Origin: a virus
DNA: 36,958 nucleotides
Reading direction: 5' to 3' (one strand)
IMG/VR virus record: IMGVR_UViG_3300009103_001101
Coordinates: 1 to 36,958 of that record
The position numbers and the translations under genes were made by a program. Of this stretch, positions 15,078 to 23,170 are shown piece by piece (the first letter of the stretch is position 1; every line of letters starts with the position of its first letter). The notes beneath the pieces were generated by a model that saw nothing but the letters and a program-made list of their open reading frames with translations, was not told the origin of the DNA and made no database searches.

Positions 15078-15516
15078 CGCCGCCCAGTATGCGGCAGAAT
15101 TAGTTTGCATAAGGAGAAGAGAGAAAGAAAACACAGGAAGCTTGGAATATAAATTTTGGAATAAATCACACAGCGAAGAGTACAAAATTCAAGTACGAGT
15201 AGCTCATAAATTGATAAAAAAATTTGGAGAAAAATCCCTCATAAAATATTTAAATAGCCCTAGTGGAAAAAACGTATATTCACTAGGGTTTCTTCATAAG
15301 TCTAAAAAGTTTGTATTGATATTAAAGTTTGTTGAAGAGGGCGTTGCTAAATCTGCTAAGATATTGGAACAACAAGAAAAAAAACAAACTAAAAAAAGAG
15401 TATTAGACCCACCAGAAAAGCTAGAATATAAAAGTAGAAAACCTCGCAAACAAAAAAACTTATTTTCGCAAATCAGGAATATAGAGCATGGCAAAGACAA
15501 AGACGAAAAAGCCTGA
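15016..15516 (+). CDS. Unknown basic protein upstream of recA
   Basis: The 166-residue product is strongly basic. It contains QPCSAAQYAAELVCIRRREK, SLEYKFWNKSHSEEYKIQVR, VAHKLIKKFGEKSLIKYL, SPSGKNVYSLGFLHKSKKF and a Lys/Arg-rich tail. Its composition suggests nucleic-acid contact. The conserved-looking CSAAQY and NVYSLGF blocks suggest a genuine family, but I do not recognise it. There is no convincing Shine-Dalgarno before ATG 15016, so the start is uncertain; the 62-base overlap with the previous gene would shrink with a later start. It overlaps recA by 29 bases. Confidence 0.55.
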   Translation: MDQKKNNTRKYKSISTGQPCSAAQYAAELVCIRRREKENTGSLEYKFWNKSHSEEYKIQVRVAHKLIKKFGEKSLIKYLNSPSGKNVYSLGFLHKSKKFVLILKFVEEGVAKSAKILEQQEKKQTKKRVLDPPEKLEYKSRKPRKQKNLFSQIRNIEHGKDKDEKA

Positions 15517-16573
15517 GTACTTAGCTCAAATTACTAAACAGTATGGCAATATCATATCTACAGGTCTAGCTGTTTTGGAGGAAAAAAAGAATTATAAAGT
15601 CATTTCTGTTAGTCCCGCCATCGATATCGCGCTTGGAGGCGGCATAAGAGAGGGGTGCTGGTTGACGCTAACCGGAGACCCCAAGAGCGGAAAAACAACT
15701 ACAGCCATGCAGATAGCTGCCAATTGCCAAAAAGAAGGAAGGCCAGTTATTTATCTTGACGTAGAGGGCAGGCTCAAAGATTTAAATTTTGAGGTGCGCG
15801 ATCTAGATCCAGAAAAAATGAAAATCATACATCCTGAAGATAAGCCACTGTCAGCGGAAGAGTTTTTAGATGTGGCCCACAAGCTTATGAGTCATCCAGA
15901 TTATCATGGGGCTGTTCTAATTATTGATTCTATTTCTTCTCTCATGCCAGCAAAAGAACTTGATGGCGATATGACTCCGGGTAGGGCTGGACTTCCTAAG
16001 ATACTTTCTATCTTCACTAAGAAAATGGGACAACTATTACCAAGACAGCGTGGATTAGTTATTGCTGTTACGCACTACATTGCTAATACTGCGGGATTTG
16101 GCAAAGCTAAATTGTCGGACGGAGGAAACAAAATTCAATATCAAGCAGACACCAGAATGGAAATTGCGGGAGGGGGCGAAAGGGTTTCAGCAGTTACCCC
16201 GTGGCTAAATACCAACAAAGAAAGAATAGGCCAAGTTGTCAACTGGAAAATTATCTGCTCATCAATGGGGGCTCCGGGTGGACAAGTGCAAAGCTGGATC
16301 AGATATGGTCATGGGATAGATAAAGCTCAGGAGTTGCTTATGCTTGGCCATGATCTTGGAATGATTAGTAAAGCTGGAGCTTGGTTAGCTTGTGAATTTA
16401 TGTTAGACCATAAAGATCTTGCAAAAGAAATCAAACCAGAACTAGATACCGACGACGAAGATGCTCTACTTAAGGCTTTTAAATTTCAGGGTCAAGACAA
16501 GCTATATAATTTTATGGCGGAAAACCCAAAGATAATGAAAGTATTAGAACAGCAAATTAAGGAAATGCTATGA
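15488..16573 (+). CDS. RecA/UvsX-like recombinase
   Basis: This 361-residue strand-exchange ATPase has Walker A GDPKSGKTT (residues 63-71), the catalytic-glutamate strand YLDVEG (Glu93) and Walker B AVLIIDSISS (142-151). Downstream lie a DNA-binding-loop region with LLPRQRGLVIAVTHYIANTA and a GGNKIQYQADTRMEI segment. It would form filaments on ssDNA for recombination and replication restart. The size is between T4 UvsX (391) and E. coli RecA (353). The neighbours (nuclease, possible mediator, helicase) fit recombination-dependent replication. Its stop overlaps the next gene by ATGA. Confidence 0.92.
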   Translation: MAKTKTKKPEYLAQITKQYGNIISTGLAVLEEKKNYKVISVSPAIDIALGGGIREGCWLTLTGDPKSGKTTTAMQIAANCQKEGRPVIYLDVEGRLKDLNFEVRDLDPEKMKIIHPEDKPLSAEEFLDVAHKLMSHPDYHGAVLIIDSISSLMPAKELDGDMTPGRAGLPKILSIFTKKMGQLLPRQRGLVIAVTHYIANTAGFGKAKLSDGGNKIQYQADTRMEIAGGGERVSAVTPWLNTNKERIGQVVNWKIICSSMGAPGGQVQSWIRYGHGIDKAQELLMLGHDLGMISKAGAWLACEFMLDHKDLAKEIKPELDTDDEDALLKAFKFQGQDKLYNFMAENPKIMKVLEQQIKEML

Positions 16574-17565
16574 AAAATAGTGATGCAATTCTAGATGCTA
16601 GTTCTTTTATGGAAATCTCTAATAATTTGAAGTCTACAAAAGGTCGTATGGTTTTTAACGAAGAATATGACCAAATATGGTGCGATCTTTATTGGTGTTT
16701 AACAAAGTTTTCAAAAAAATTAATCATTCTTGAATCACAAATGGGTATATATCCTTCGTCCAAAGACAGCTTCGCGGCAATGGAATCTGTTTCACATTAT
16801 TACGATTTGGACCACAAATTTAACGAAGACAAATGTGACAACGTAGTAATATATAGCGCGGACTGGGGCCTTGAAAACCACAAAAAATATGGCGCGATAC
16901 TACGTGCTTGTTCGGGTGCGTTTGTTGCTGTTGATTCTAAATCTATATCTGAAAAATTTGATAACTGGTTTCAATTTAATGTTAAAGACAGATTAGAGAA
17001 AAACATATACCCAGTTCCAATTGGCTGCCCTTGGAAAAATAACGACCTTCCAACAATATCTGAATTACGAAACACACCTAAAGAAAATTTATGCTACGCT
17101 AATTTTTCCATGACTTCTCATTATCGTCTAAGGGTTGCTGAATGGGCGCACCAACAATCTTACATAGACTGTTTATTTCCTAAGAGGTTTGAGCATCTTT
17201 ATGATCGCCTATTAAATATGGATATATTGTCTGACTCAGCAATGCCAAGAGAACAATTTTTGAAAACACTATCTTCATATAAATTTGCTATCTGCCCGGA
17301 GGGTAATGGCGTAGACACCCACAGAATATGGGAGTGCATATTAACCAACACAGTACCCATAGTACAAAACAATTATGGCAATAGAATTTTTTCCAAAATC
17401 TGGCCCATGATATTAGTGCCCAGATATGAGATTTCCAACATTCCACAACTAATGGAAGACTTTAGTCAGAAACACAAAAACATAGACTACGACTATAGTC
17501 TACTGTTGAAAGATAATTTTCCAAACCTTTTAGAAAGAATCAAATATGAATGTGAAAGGTCTTGA
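16570..17565 (+). CDS. Exostosin-like glycosyltransferase
   Basis: The 331-residue protein has the exostosin/GT47-like C-terminal signature: YKFAICPEGNGVDTHRIWEC followed by ILTNTVPIVQNN and later MILVPRYEI. That block binds the sugar-nucleotide donor in GT-B enzymes of this group. The N-terminal half (ILESQMGIYPSSKDSFAAME and VVIYSADWG) would hold the acceptor site. No membrane anchor is present, unlike eukaryotic exostosins. The gene is tightly wedged between recA (ATGA overlap) and a nuclease (20-base overlap), so it may be expressed with replication genes. The sugar and acceptor are unknown. Confidence 0.72.
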   Translation: MKNSDAILDASSFMEISNNLKSTKGRMVFNEEYDQIWCDLYWCLTKFSKKLIILESQMGIYPSSKDSFAAMESVSHYYDLDHKFNEDKCDNVVIYSADWGLENHKKYGAILRACSGAFVAVDSKSISEKFDNWFQFNVKDRLEKNIYPVPIGCPWKNNDLPTISELRNTPKENLCYANFSMTSHYRLRVAEWAHQQSYIDCLFPKRFEHLYDRLLNMDILSDSAMPREQFLKTLSSYKFAICPEGNGVDTHRIWECILTNTVPIVQNNYGNRIFSKIWPMILVPRYEISNIPQLMEDFSQKHKNIDYDYSLLLKDNFPNLLERIKYECERS

Positions 17566-17953
17566 TGGTAAAGAATATAGCTGGAATCCGTCTGCTAGTC
17601 AGGCGAATTGTTCTTCAAGATCGTCTCTCCACCTAAAAGCAAAAAAATTACTTGATAAAATTTTTCCACATGATAGAATATTAGAAGAAGTGTCATTGGT
17701 TGGTAGTAAAACGAGCCGCAGACGTGGCACGCTAAAAGCTGATTTTTTTATACCGAACAGAATGCTTTTGATTGAGGTGCATGGCGAGCAGCACCACAAG
17801 TTCAATAATTTCTTTTTTGCTGATAAGCTAAGTTTTTACAAAGCTAAAGCTAGAGATTCAGATAAGCGGGAGTGGTGTGGGCTTAACGACATACGGTTGA
17901 TAGAATTTAACTACAATGAGGATATAGATGAGTGGCGAAGAAAAATTGAATGA
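17546..17953 (+). CDS. DUF559/Vsr-like PD-(D/E)XK endonuclease
   Basis: The 135-residue protein shows a compact restriction-endonuclease-like core: ILEEVSL near residues 45-51, then LKADFFIP with Asp66, then LLIEVHGEQHH with Glu77 and His79, and a C-terminal WCGLNDIRLIEFNY strand. This layout resembles DUF559 and Vsr-type nucleases, where E-V-x-G-x-x-H is typical. It would nick or cut DNA with metal ions. Possible roles are Holliday-junction or host DNA processing, or mismatch-type repair. Its place directly downstream in the RecA operon favours recombination. Start ATG 17546 overlaps the glycosyltransferase end. Confidence 0.7.
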   Translation: MNVKGLDGKEYSWNPSASQANCSSRSSLHLKAKKLLDKIFPHDRILEEVSLVGSKTSRRRGTLKADFFIPNRMLLIEVHGEQHHKFNNFFFADKLSFYKAKARDSDKREWCGLNDIRLIEFNYNEDIDEWRRKIE

Positions 17954-18389
17954 GTTTATGGAGGCGGTAGAAGCTTGGAAATCCTCCAAGAGTATTGCCC
18001 CTATAAAAGAAAATGAAGAAATAGAAATAATATTAAACTTAAAAACACAAGACATTAAGTCTTTGTCGCCAGAAGACAAGGCGTCTTACGCATATGAGCT
18101 TTATGCATACGCAGAATACATAGAAAGCCAGAAAGTCAAAGAAAGTATTGTTTTAGATTGGGCAGAATCCAGTATCTGGTATATAATATCTCAGACAATA
18201 AATCAGTATGGAGACAAGTATACCAAGTGGCAAGAAAAATATTACTCAGCCGTTAGAGAAAACCCACTAGCTAGCGAAATACTAAAAATAAAAAATCATG
18301 CTGAAGCTAGAGTAAAAATACTTGATGGAAAAGCAAACAGAATACAAAACATGGCTCAAATACTTAATAGCTTATTTAGGAGGAGATAA
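17928..18389 (+). CDS. Helical protein, possible UvsY-like recombination mediator
   Basis: This 153-residue, entirely helical, Glu/Lys-rich protein contains KASYAYELYAYAEYIESQKV, SIWYIISQTINQYGDKYTKW and EARVKILDGKANRIQNMAQI, ending in FRRR. There is no enzymatic motif. T4 UvsY, which loads UvsX on gp32-coated ssDNA, is a helical protein of similar size; position near recA/helicase genes makes an analogous mediator role plausible. I see no sequence signature that proves it. GAGG at 17918-17921 is six bases before ATG 17928. Confidence 0.5.
   Translation: MSGEEKLNEFMEAVEAWKSSKSIAPIKENEEIEIILNLKTQDIKSLSPEDKASYAYELYAYAEYIESQKVKESIVLDWAESSIWYIISQTINQYGDKYTKWQEKYYSAVRENPLASEILKIKNHAEARVKILDGKANRIQNMAQILNSLFRRR
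18378..18383 (+). promoter_or_regulatory. Perfect Shine-Dalgarno AGGAGG that decides the start at 18391
   Basis: AGGAGG lies seven bases before ATG 18391. Earlier in-frame starts (such as 18322) lie deep in the previous gene without such a site. Confidence 0.8.
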
Positions 18390-18390
18390 C

Positions 18391-18783
18391 ATGACTAAAT
18401 TTGATGCTGAAAAAATCTTAAGGGATCTGTCAGAAGAAGAAAAACAGAGACTTATAGAAAAGCTGATCGTAAAACCAAAACCAAAATCTAAGGCTAGGAC
18501 ACCCAACACAAAGCAAGACGAATCTGATTTTACTATGAAGCCATCAAATGCCCCATCGTCGGTTGGTGGGACACCCGTAAACGAAACACCGCGAACCAAC
18601 ACATTCGTGGATGATGGCACCGAATCTGTTGATATTACAACACCACCCTTTACTCCAACAGAAAGAAGAAGGGCGCCCTATAAACCAGTTGAGCAAACGT
18701 GTCAAAAATGTAGCAAAACTTTGAAAATAAACCCAACTCACGCTAGAGAAAATTATACTTGCGATAAGTGTTTAGGCAGATGA
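18391..18783 (+). CDS. Disordered protein with C-terminal zinc ribbon
   Basis: From ATG 18391 the product has 130 residues. It has a short N-terminal helix (FDAEKILRDLSEEEKQRLIE), a long Pro/Thr/Ser-rich disordered middle (about residues 28-98), and a four-cysteine ribbon (Cys104, Cys107, Cys124, Cys127; CQKCSKTL and CDKCLGR). The layout of flexible linker plus metal-bound knuckle suggests a scaffold or nucleic-acid-binding accessory factor of the replisome. No family is named. Its TGA stop overlaps the helicase ATG, indicating coupled translation with DnaB. Confidence 0.6.
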   Translation: MTKFDAEKILRDLSEEEKQRLIEKLIVKPKPKSKARTPNTKQDESDFTMKPSNAPSSVGGTPVNETPRTNTFVDDGTESVDITTPPFTPTERRRAPYKPVEQTCQKCSKTLKINPTHARENYTCDKCLGR

Positions 18784-20246
18784 GAGAAGAAAAATTACAA
18801 GATATGGCAGCAGAACGGGCGGTTATGTCCGCTCTTTGTCAATATGGCTTAGATGCATACCTAGAAATAGACTTTATTCAAGCCGCCCATTTTACAAACG
18901 AGATGAATCAGCTAATATTTAGCTGTATAGATAGGTCTATACTGAATATTTCTAAGGTTGAATTATCTTCTATTCTTTCTGCTGCTAATGATCTTGGCGT
19001 CTATGATCAAATAAGCAGCAAAGATGAGATAGCTTTTATTAGATCTTTATTTAATTTTCCAATTTTGAAAGACAATGTTGGAATTTATGCTGCCAAATTA
19101 GCCAAACTAAAGCTGGCAAGAGACCTAAAGAAAACACTTAAAGCCTGTGAAAAACAGCTAAACTCTATTAGCGGCGAAGAAGACATAATGGACCTTATAT
19201 CTAAGGTAGAGGAGCCCATACTGGATGCGACAGGAGAAGTTTATCAGAATTCTGGCAAGAAAACAGAGCTTCTTGGAGATGGGATTGATGATTATGTTCA
19301 GTATTTAACAGAAAACGTTTCAGATTTTGCGGGTATTCCAAGCGGATTTTCAAAATTTGATATGTCTATTGGTGGTGGCCTCCGACGCAAATGTGTTGAT
19401 CTGGTGGCGGCGAGACCAAAAATAGGTAAATCTATGTTTGGTGCTGCTGTTGCCATGCATGTTGCTGGTAATCTAAATATACCAGTGTTGGTCCTTGATA
19501 CAGAGATGTCCAAGGAGGACCACTACAATAGAATTCTCGCCAATTTATCTGGGGTTGAAATCAATAAAATTGCAACTGGAAAATTTTCAGAAAATGAAAT
19601 AGATAAAGAAAAAGTTAACGATGCCAAAAATAAAATTAGTAATATACCATATCACTACATAAGTATTGCGGGGCAGCCATTTGAAAGCGTATTAAGTTAC
19701 ATGAGAAAATGGATATACCAACACGTAGGATTTGATGACAACGGTCAGACAAAAGATTGTTTGATAGTATACGACTATCTTAAGCTTATGGGCTCTGAAA
19801 GTATTAGCTCCGCAATGCAAGAGTATCAGGTTCTTGGATTTCAAATAACGAAACTTCATAACTTTATGGTTAAATATGATGCTCCATGTTTGTCGTTTGT
19901 GCAGCTTAATAGAGACGGAATCACCAAAGAATCAACCGACGTTGTTTCTGGTTCCGATAGGCTCATATGGCTTTGTACAAGCTTTTCCATTTTTAAAATG
20001 AAATCAGATGAAGAAATGGCTGATGATGGATCAGAAAACGGAAATAGAAAACTGGTTCCCGTGGTCGCAAGACATGGAGAAGGACTCGATGATGGTGATT
20101 ATATTAGTATGAAAATGTTTGGTAGATATGGTAGAATCGAAGAGGGAAGGACCAGAAACGAATTACATCATGCGGCTAGGGCTATAAATGAGGGATTTGA
20201 GGTAGATGAAGAGATTGAGCAAGGGTCAGATATATCAAATTTGTGA
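18780..20246 (+). CDS. dnaB: DnaB-like replicative helicase
   Basis: ATG 18780 forms an ATGA overlap with the preceding stop and is preferred to the GTG at 18768. The 488-residue product has an N-terminal helical domain starting AAERAVMSALCQYGL, as in DnaB, then the RecA-like motor: GIPSGFSKFDMSIGGGLRR, Walker A ARPKIGKS (residues 211-218), VLVLDTEMSKEDH, and Walker B CLIVYDYLKLM. It would unwind DNA ahead of the split polymerase III. DnaB, DnaG, SSB and polymerase III alpha all being encoded here makes the phage largely self-sufficient. A loader is not recognised. Confidence 0.9.
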   Translation: MREEKLQDMAAERAVMSALCQYGLDAYLEIDFIQAAHFTNEMNQLIFSCIDRSILNISKVELSSILSAANDLGVYDQISSKDEIAFIRSLFNFPILKDNVGIYAAKLAKLKLARDLKKTLKACEKQLNSISGEEDIMDLISKVEEPILDATGEVYQNSGKKTELLGDGIDDYVQYLTENVSDFAGIPSGFSKFDMSIGGGLRRKCVDLVAARPKIGKSMFGAAVAMHVAGNLNIPVLVLDTEMSKEDHYNRILANLSGVEINKIATGKFSENEIDKEKVNDAKNKISNIPYHYISIAGQPFESVLSYMRKWIYQHVGFDDNGQTKDCLIVYDYLKLMGSESISSAMQEYQVLGFQITKLHNFMVKYDAPCLSFVQLNRDGITKESTDVVSGSDRLIWLCTSFSIFKMKSDEEMADDGSENGNRKLVPVVARHGEGLDDGDYISMKMFGRYGRIEEGRTRNELHHAARAINEGFEVDEEIEQGSDISNL

Positions 20247-21246
20247 AAAACTTTTTGATAGGCTGCCAGAATTATTAATGCGCCTTGATGTACAGTATGT
20301 GGAATATCCCAATAGATATGCCTTTCCGTGTCCCGTACATGGTGGAGATAATCCAGAAGCGTGCTGTATATTTACAGATGGAATGACCCAAAAAGGAAAC
20401 TGGTCATGCTGGACACAACACTGCGAAGAAGAATTTGCAAACAATTTATTTGGGTTTGTTAGGGGTGTTCTATCAGAAAAAGATAATCGAAAAATTTCAT
20501 TAAATGAAACGGCTACATATTGCTCTGGCTTCCTAGATTTGGATATTAACAACATACAAGAAACACAAGCCAGTAAAAATGAAAATGTAAAAATAGTTGA
20601 TATTTTTAATAAAACAATAGAAAGGCCAATGCGAGACATCTCCAGAGAGCAGATAAGATCCAAGATAAGAATTCCAGCAGAATATTATATAAACAGAGGA
20701 TTTCACCCAGAAACACTTGATTTATTTGATGTTGGGTTTTGTTTTGAAGAAAATCGCCCAATGTCGGGAAGAGTTGTTGTTCCCGTTTACGATGAAGACT
20801 ATAATTACATAGGATGTGTTGGTAGATCAACAAACGAATCAATAAAACCAAAATGGTTACACGAGAAAGGATTTAAAAAATCTATACTTTACGGTTTAAA
20901 TATAGCAGCTAAATATATTAAAGAGTCACAAACAGCTATATTGGTAGAAGGTCAGGGCGATGTTTGGAAAATGTGTGAGGCGGGATATAAAAATTGTGTG
21001 GGAATATTCGGATCTAGTATAAATGACGATCAACTATTGCTTCTAGAAAAAAGTGGTGCCCTTAATTTAGTTATACTTACCGACTCTGACGAGGCGGGCC
21101 ATAAAGCTTACAACCAAATACTCAAAAAATGTGGAAGAAGATTCAATTATTTTAGGCCCCACATTTCCCAAAAGGACGTGGGAGATATGACAGTAGAACA
21201 AATACAAAAAGAACTTAATCCCCAATTAAAAGGAATAATTAAATGA
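20206..21246 (+). CDS. dnaG: DnaG-type DNA primase
   Basis: The 346-residue primase has an N-terminal zinc-binding region (CPVHGGD with Cys42 and His45, WSCWTQHCEEE with Cys68 and Cys73), a linker, a short RNA-polymerase-like part (MSGRVVVPVYDEDYNYIGCV), and a TOPRIM core: AILVEGQGD with Glu248 and LTDSDEAG with Asp293 and Asp295. It is shorter than E. coli DnaG (581) and ends after TOPRIM, so a C-terminal DnaB-binding domain is missing. The start at 20206 is uncertain: GAGG is only three bases upstream, and TTG 20215 is an alternative. It overlaps the helicase by 41 bases. Confidence 0.9.
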   Translation: MKRLSKGQIYQICEKLFDRLPELLMRLDVQYVEYPNRYAFPCPVHGGDNPEACCIFTDGMTQKGNWSCWTQHCEEEFANNLFGFVRGVLSEKDNRKISLNETATYCSGFLDLDINNIQETQASKNENVKIVDIFNKTIERPMRDISREQIRSKIRIPAEYYINRGFHPETLDLFDVGFCFEENRPMSGRVVVPVYDEDYNYIGCVGRSTNESIKPKWLHEKGFKKSILYGLNIAAKYIKESQTAILVEGQGDVWKMCEAGYKNCVGIFGSSINDDQLLLLEKSGALNLVILTDSDEAGHKAYNQILKKCGRRFNYFRPHISQKDVGDMTVEQIQKELNPQLKGIIK

Positions 21247-22151
21247 AAAGTAGAATTCTTGGGTTTGCCGGACGAAAACAATCAGGGAAAACAACTTCTG
21301 TAAATTTTTTACACGGATACCAGCTTAGGGCACATGGAACAATAGATAATTTTGCTATATCTACCGATGGACAACTTATCATAGATACAGATGTGATCAT
21401 GGCTGATGGGGAACAACAAAAAGGTCAGGGTGTCCTAGATGTGAATAGGGCAGATTTGGAATTTGCCGAATGGGCAGCATATAGCGTATGGCCATACATA
21501 AAAAAATATTCTTTTTCAGATCCACTTAAGCAAATTGCTATGGGATTATTTGAGATAGGAGAAGACCAAGCATATGGCGGGGACTCTAAGAAAAACTCTA
21601 AGACGATTTTTAGATGGGAAGAAATGCCCGGAGTTATTACGGATGAAACACTACTAAAGAAAAAAGATATAAGATTCTTAATTGATGATGGTAAGCTAAC
21701 TTATCACAAACCGGGAAAAATGACCGCCAGAGAATTTTTGCAATTTTTGGGTACTGATGTATGTAGAAAGATATATGATGATGTGTGGCAGTCTAGACTT
21801 ATAAAAGACATAGAAAGAGAGCAGCCTCTTGTGGCGGCGGTTGATGACTGTCGTTTTCCCAATGAGGTTGATGCTATTCAAAGCGCGGGAGGAAAAGTGA
21901 TTAATCTAACAAGAAACGTATATCAAGATAACCATTTAAGCGAATGCTCTCTTGTCGATTATGAGGGGTTTGATGCGGTGATCGATAACCAAAATTTATC
22001 CATCCATGAGACCAATATTGAAATAATAAAGCTATTAACAGAATGGGGATGGCTTGGGGCCGAGATCAAACCGCAAAAATCAAACAACGATACTACCCCA
22101 CAACCAGAGTTGGTGGGTGGTATACACAAATTTAGACAGGAAGACGAATAA
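21243..22151 (+). CDS. Deoxynucleoside monophosphate kinase (T4 gp1-like)
   Basis: A 302-residue P-loop kinase: GFAGRKQSGKTT (residues 7-18) is the ATP-binding loop. Downstream are TAREFLQFLGTDVCRKIYDD and VAAVDDCRFPNEVDAIQSAG, motifs characteristic of phage dNMP kinases. It would phosphorylate dNMPs to dNDPs, using products of DNA breakdown or of MazG-type hydrolysis, and so complement NrdAB. It is longer than T4 gp1 (241). ATGA overlap with primase and TAATG overlap with the next nuclease gene. Confidence 0.85.
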   Translation: MKSRILGFAGRKQSGKTTSVNFLHGYQLRAHGTIDNFAISTDGQLIIDTDVIMADGEQQKGQGVLDVNRADLEFAEWAAYSVWPYIKKYSFSDPLKQIAMGLFEIGEDQAYGGDSKKNSKTIFRWEEMPGVITDETLLKKKDIRFLIDDGKLTYHKPGKMTAREFLQFLGTDVCRKIYDDVWQSRLIKDIEREQPLVAAVDDCRFPNEVDAIQSAGGKVINLTRNVYQDNHLSECSLVDYEGFDAVIDNQNLSIHETNIEIIKLLTEWGWLGAEIKPQKSNNDTTPQPELVGGIHKFRQEDE

Positions 22152-23170
22152 TGATAGTTACCTATATTCGCAGCTCCTCATATAATAATTATGATTACTG
22201 CCAGATGCAATATTTTATAACATATGTTCTTGGCTATAGATCTATTTCTGGCAAAAAGGCACAGCTTGGGACAATTGTCCATAAGGTTATGGAGTGTTTG
22301 GCTGCTTGTAAAAAAGAGTTACAAGACAATCCAAGCAAGTCTATGTCAATAACGGATGATGCCATTGGTGAAGTAAAATTCACAGAAAGAAAACTGTTTA
22401 CCAAAAAATTTGTAACGGATCTACTTGATAGAAGCTACGAATACTATACGGAAAACTGTACGCACCATTATACTGGCGCAGATATGAAATTTTGTAGAGA
22501 GCTTGTGAACGATGCGCTTAGCTACAATGATGGACAATTCGATCCAAGAAAAAGAAATGTTGTAGCCTCTGAGCCACAGTTTGATATTCTTATCGAAGAA
22601 GATTGGGCCAAATATGAATACAAGATGCCGGATGGAAAAATAGTAGAGGGTCAGCTTGCAATTAAGGGAACAATAGATTTAGTCACTGAGGTGGATGAGG
22701 GCGTTATAGAGGTTATAGATTGGAAAACTGGAAGAAGGCTCAACTGGGCCACAGGAGAAGAAAAAACTTACGAAAAACTTCTTGAAGATCCACAGTTGTT
22801 GTTGTATAATTATGCCATATCAAAGTTATTTCCTGAATACAAACAAGCCATCATGTCGATATATTATATCAGGGATGGTGGCCCATTTAGTATGTGCTTT
22901 GACAAATCTGATGAGAAAAAATTCTTGGAAATGCTAGAGAAAAGATTCAAACAAATACAAAGAAATGATTTTCCGCAACCCATATCAAGAAATAGAACAC
23001 ATTTTAAGTGTACTAAATTATGCCATTTCTATAAGAACAAATGGCCCGGAACCAACATATCGATGTGTGAGCACGTAGAAGAACATCTGAAGGCTTTTGG
23101 AGAAGAGGATACGGTACAAAGATGTACCAGAGATGGACACAATATTGGATACTATGAGGCGCCCGGATAA
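22151..23170 (+). CDS. Cas4/AddB-like PD-(D/E)XK exonuclease with Fe-S cluster
   Basis: The 339-residue protein follows the RecB/Cas4 nuclease pattern: RSSSYNNYDYC and GTIVHKVME (His44) at the N-terminus, KGTIDLV (Asp176), IEVIDWKTG (Asp190, Lys192), and QLLLYNYA (QxxxY). Four cysteines in the right places, Cys17 plus Cys287, Cys291 and Cys306, would hold a 4Fe-4S cluster. Such enzymes resect DNA ends to expose 3' single strands for RecA loading. There is no CRISPR array or cas1 here, so this is a phage recombination nuclease. It starts in a TAATG overlap with the dNMP kinase. Confidence 0.85.
   Translation: MIVTYIRSSSYNNYDYCQMQYFITYVLGYRSISGKKAQLGTIVHKVMECLAACKKELQDNPSKSMSITDDAIGEVKFTERKLFTKKFVTDLLDRSYEYYTENCTHHYTGADMKFCRELVNDALSYNDGQFDPRKRNVVASEPQFDILIEEDWAKYEYKMPDGKIVEGQLAIKGTIDLVTEVDEGVIEVIDWKTGRRLNWATGEEKTYEKLLEDPQLLLYNYAISKLFPEYKQAIMSIYYIRDGGPFSMCFDKSDEKKFLEMLEKRFKQIQRNDFPQPISRNRTHFKCTKLCHFYKNKWPGTNISMCEHVEEHLKAFGEEDTVQRCTRDGHNIGYYEAPG

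Noticed and set aside
22151-23170. CRISPR-Cas adaptation gene (cas4)
   Set aside because: No repeat array, cas1 or cas2 in the window; context is phage replication and recombination.
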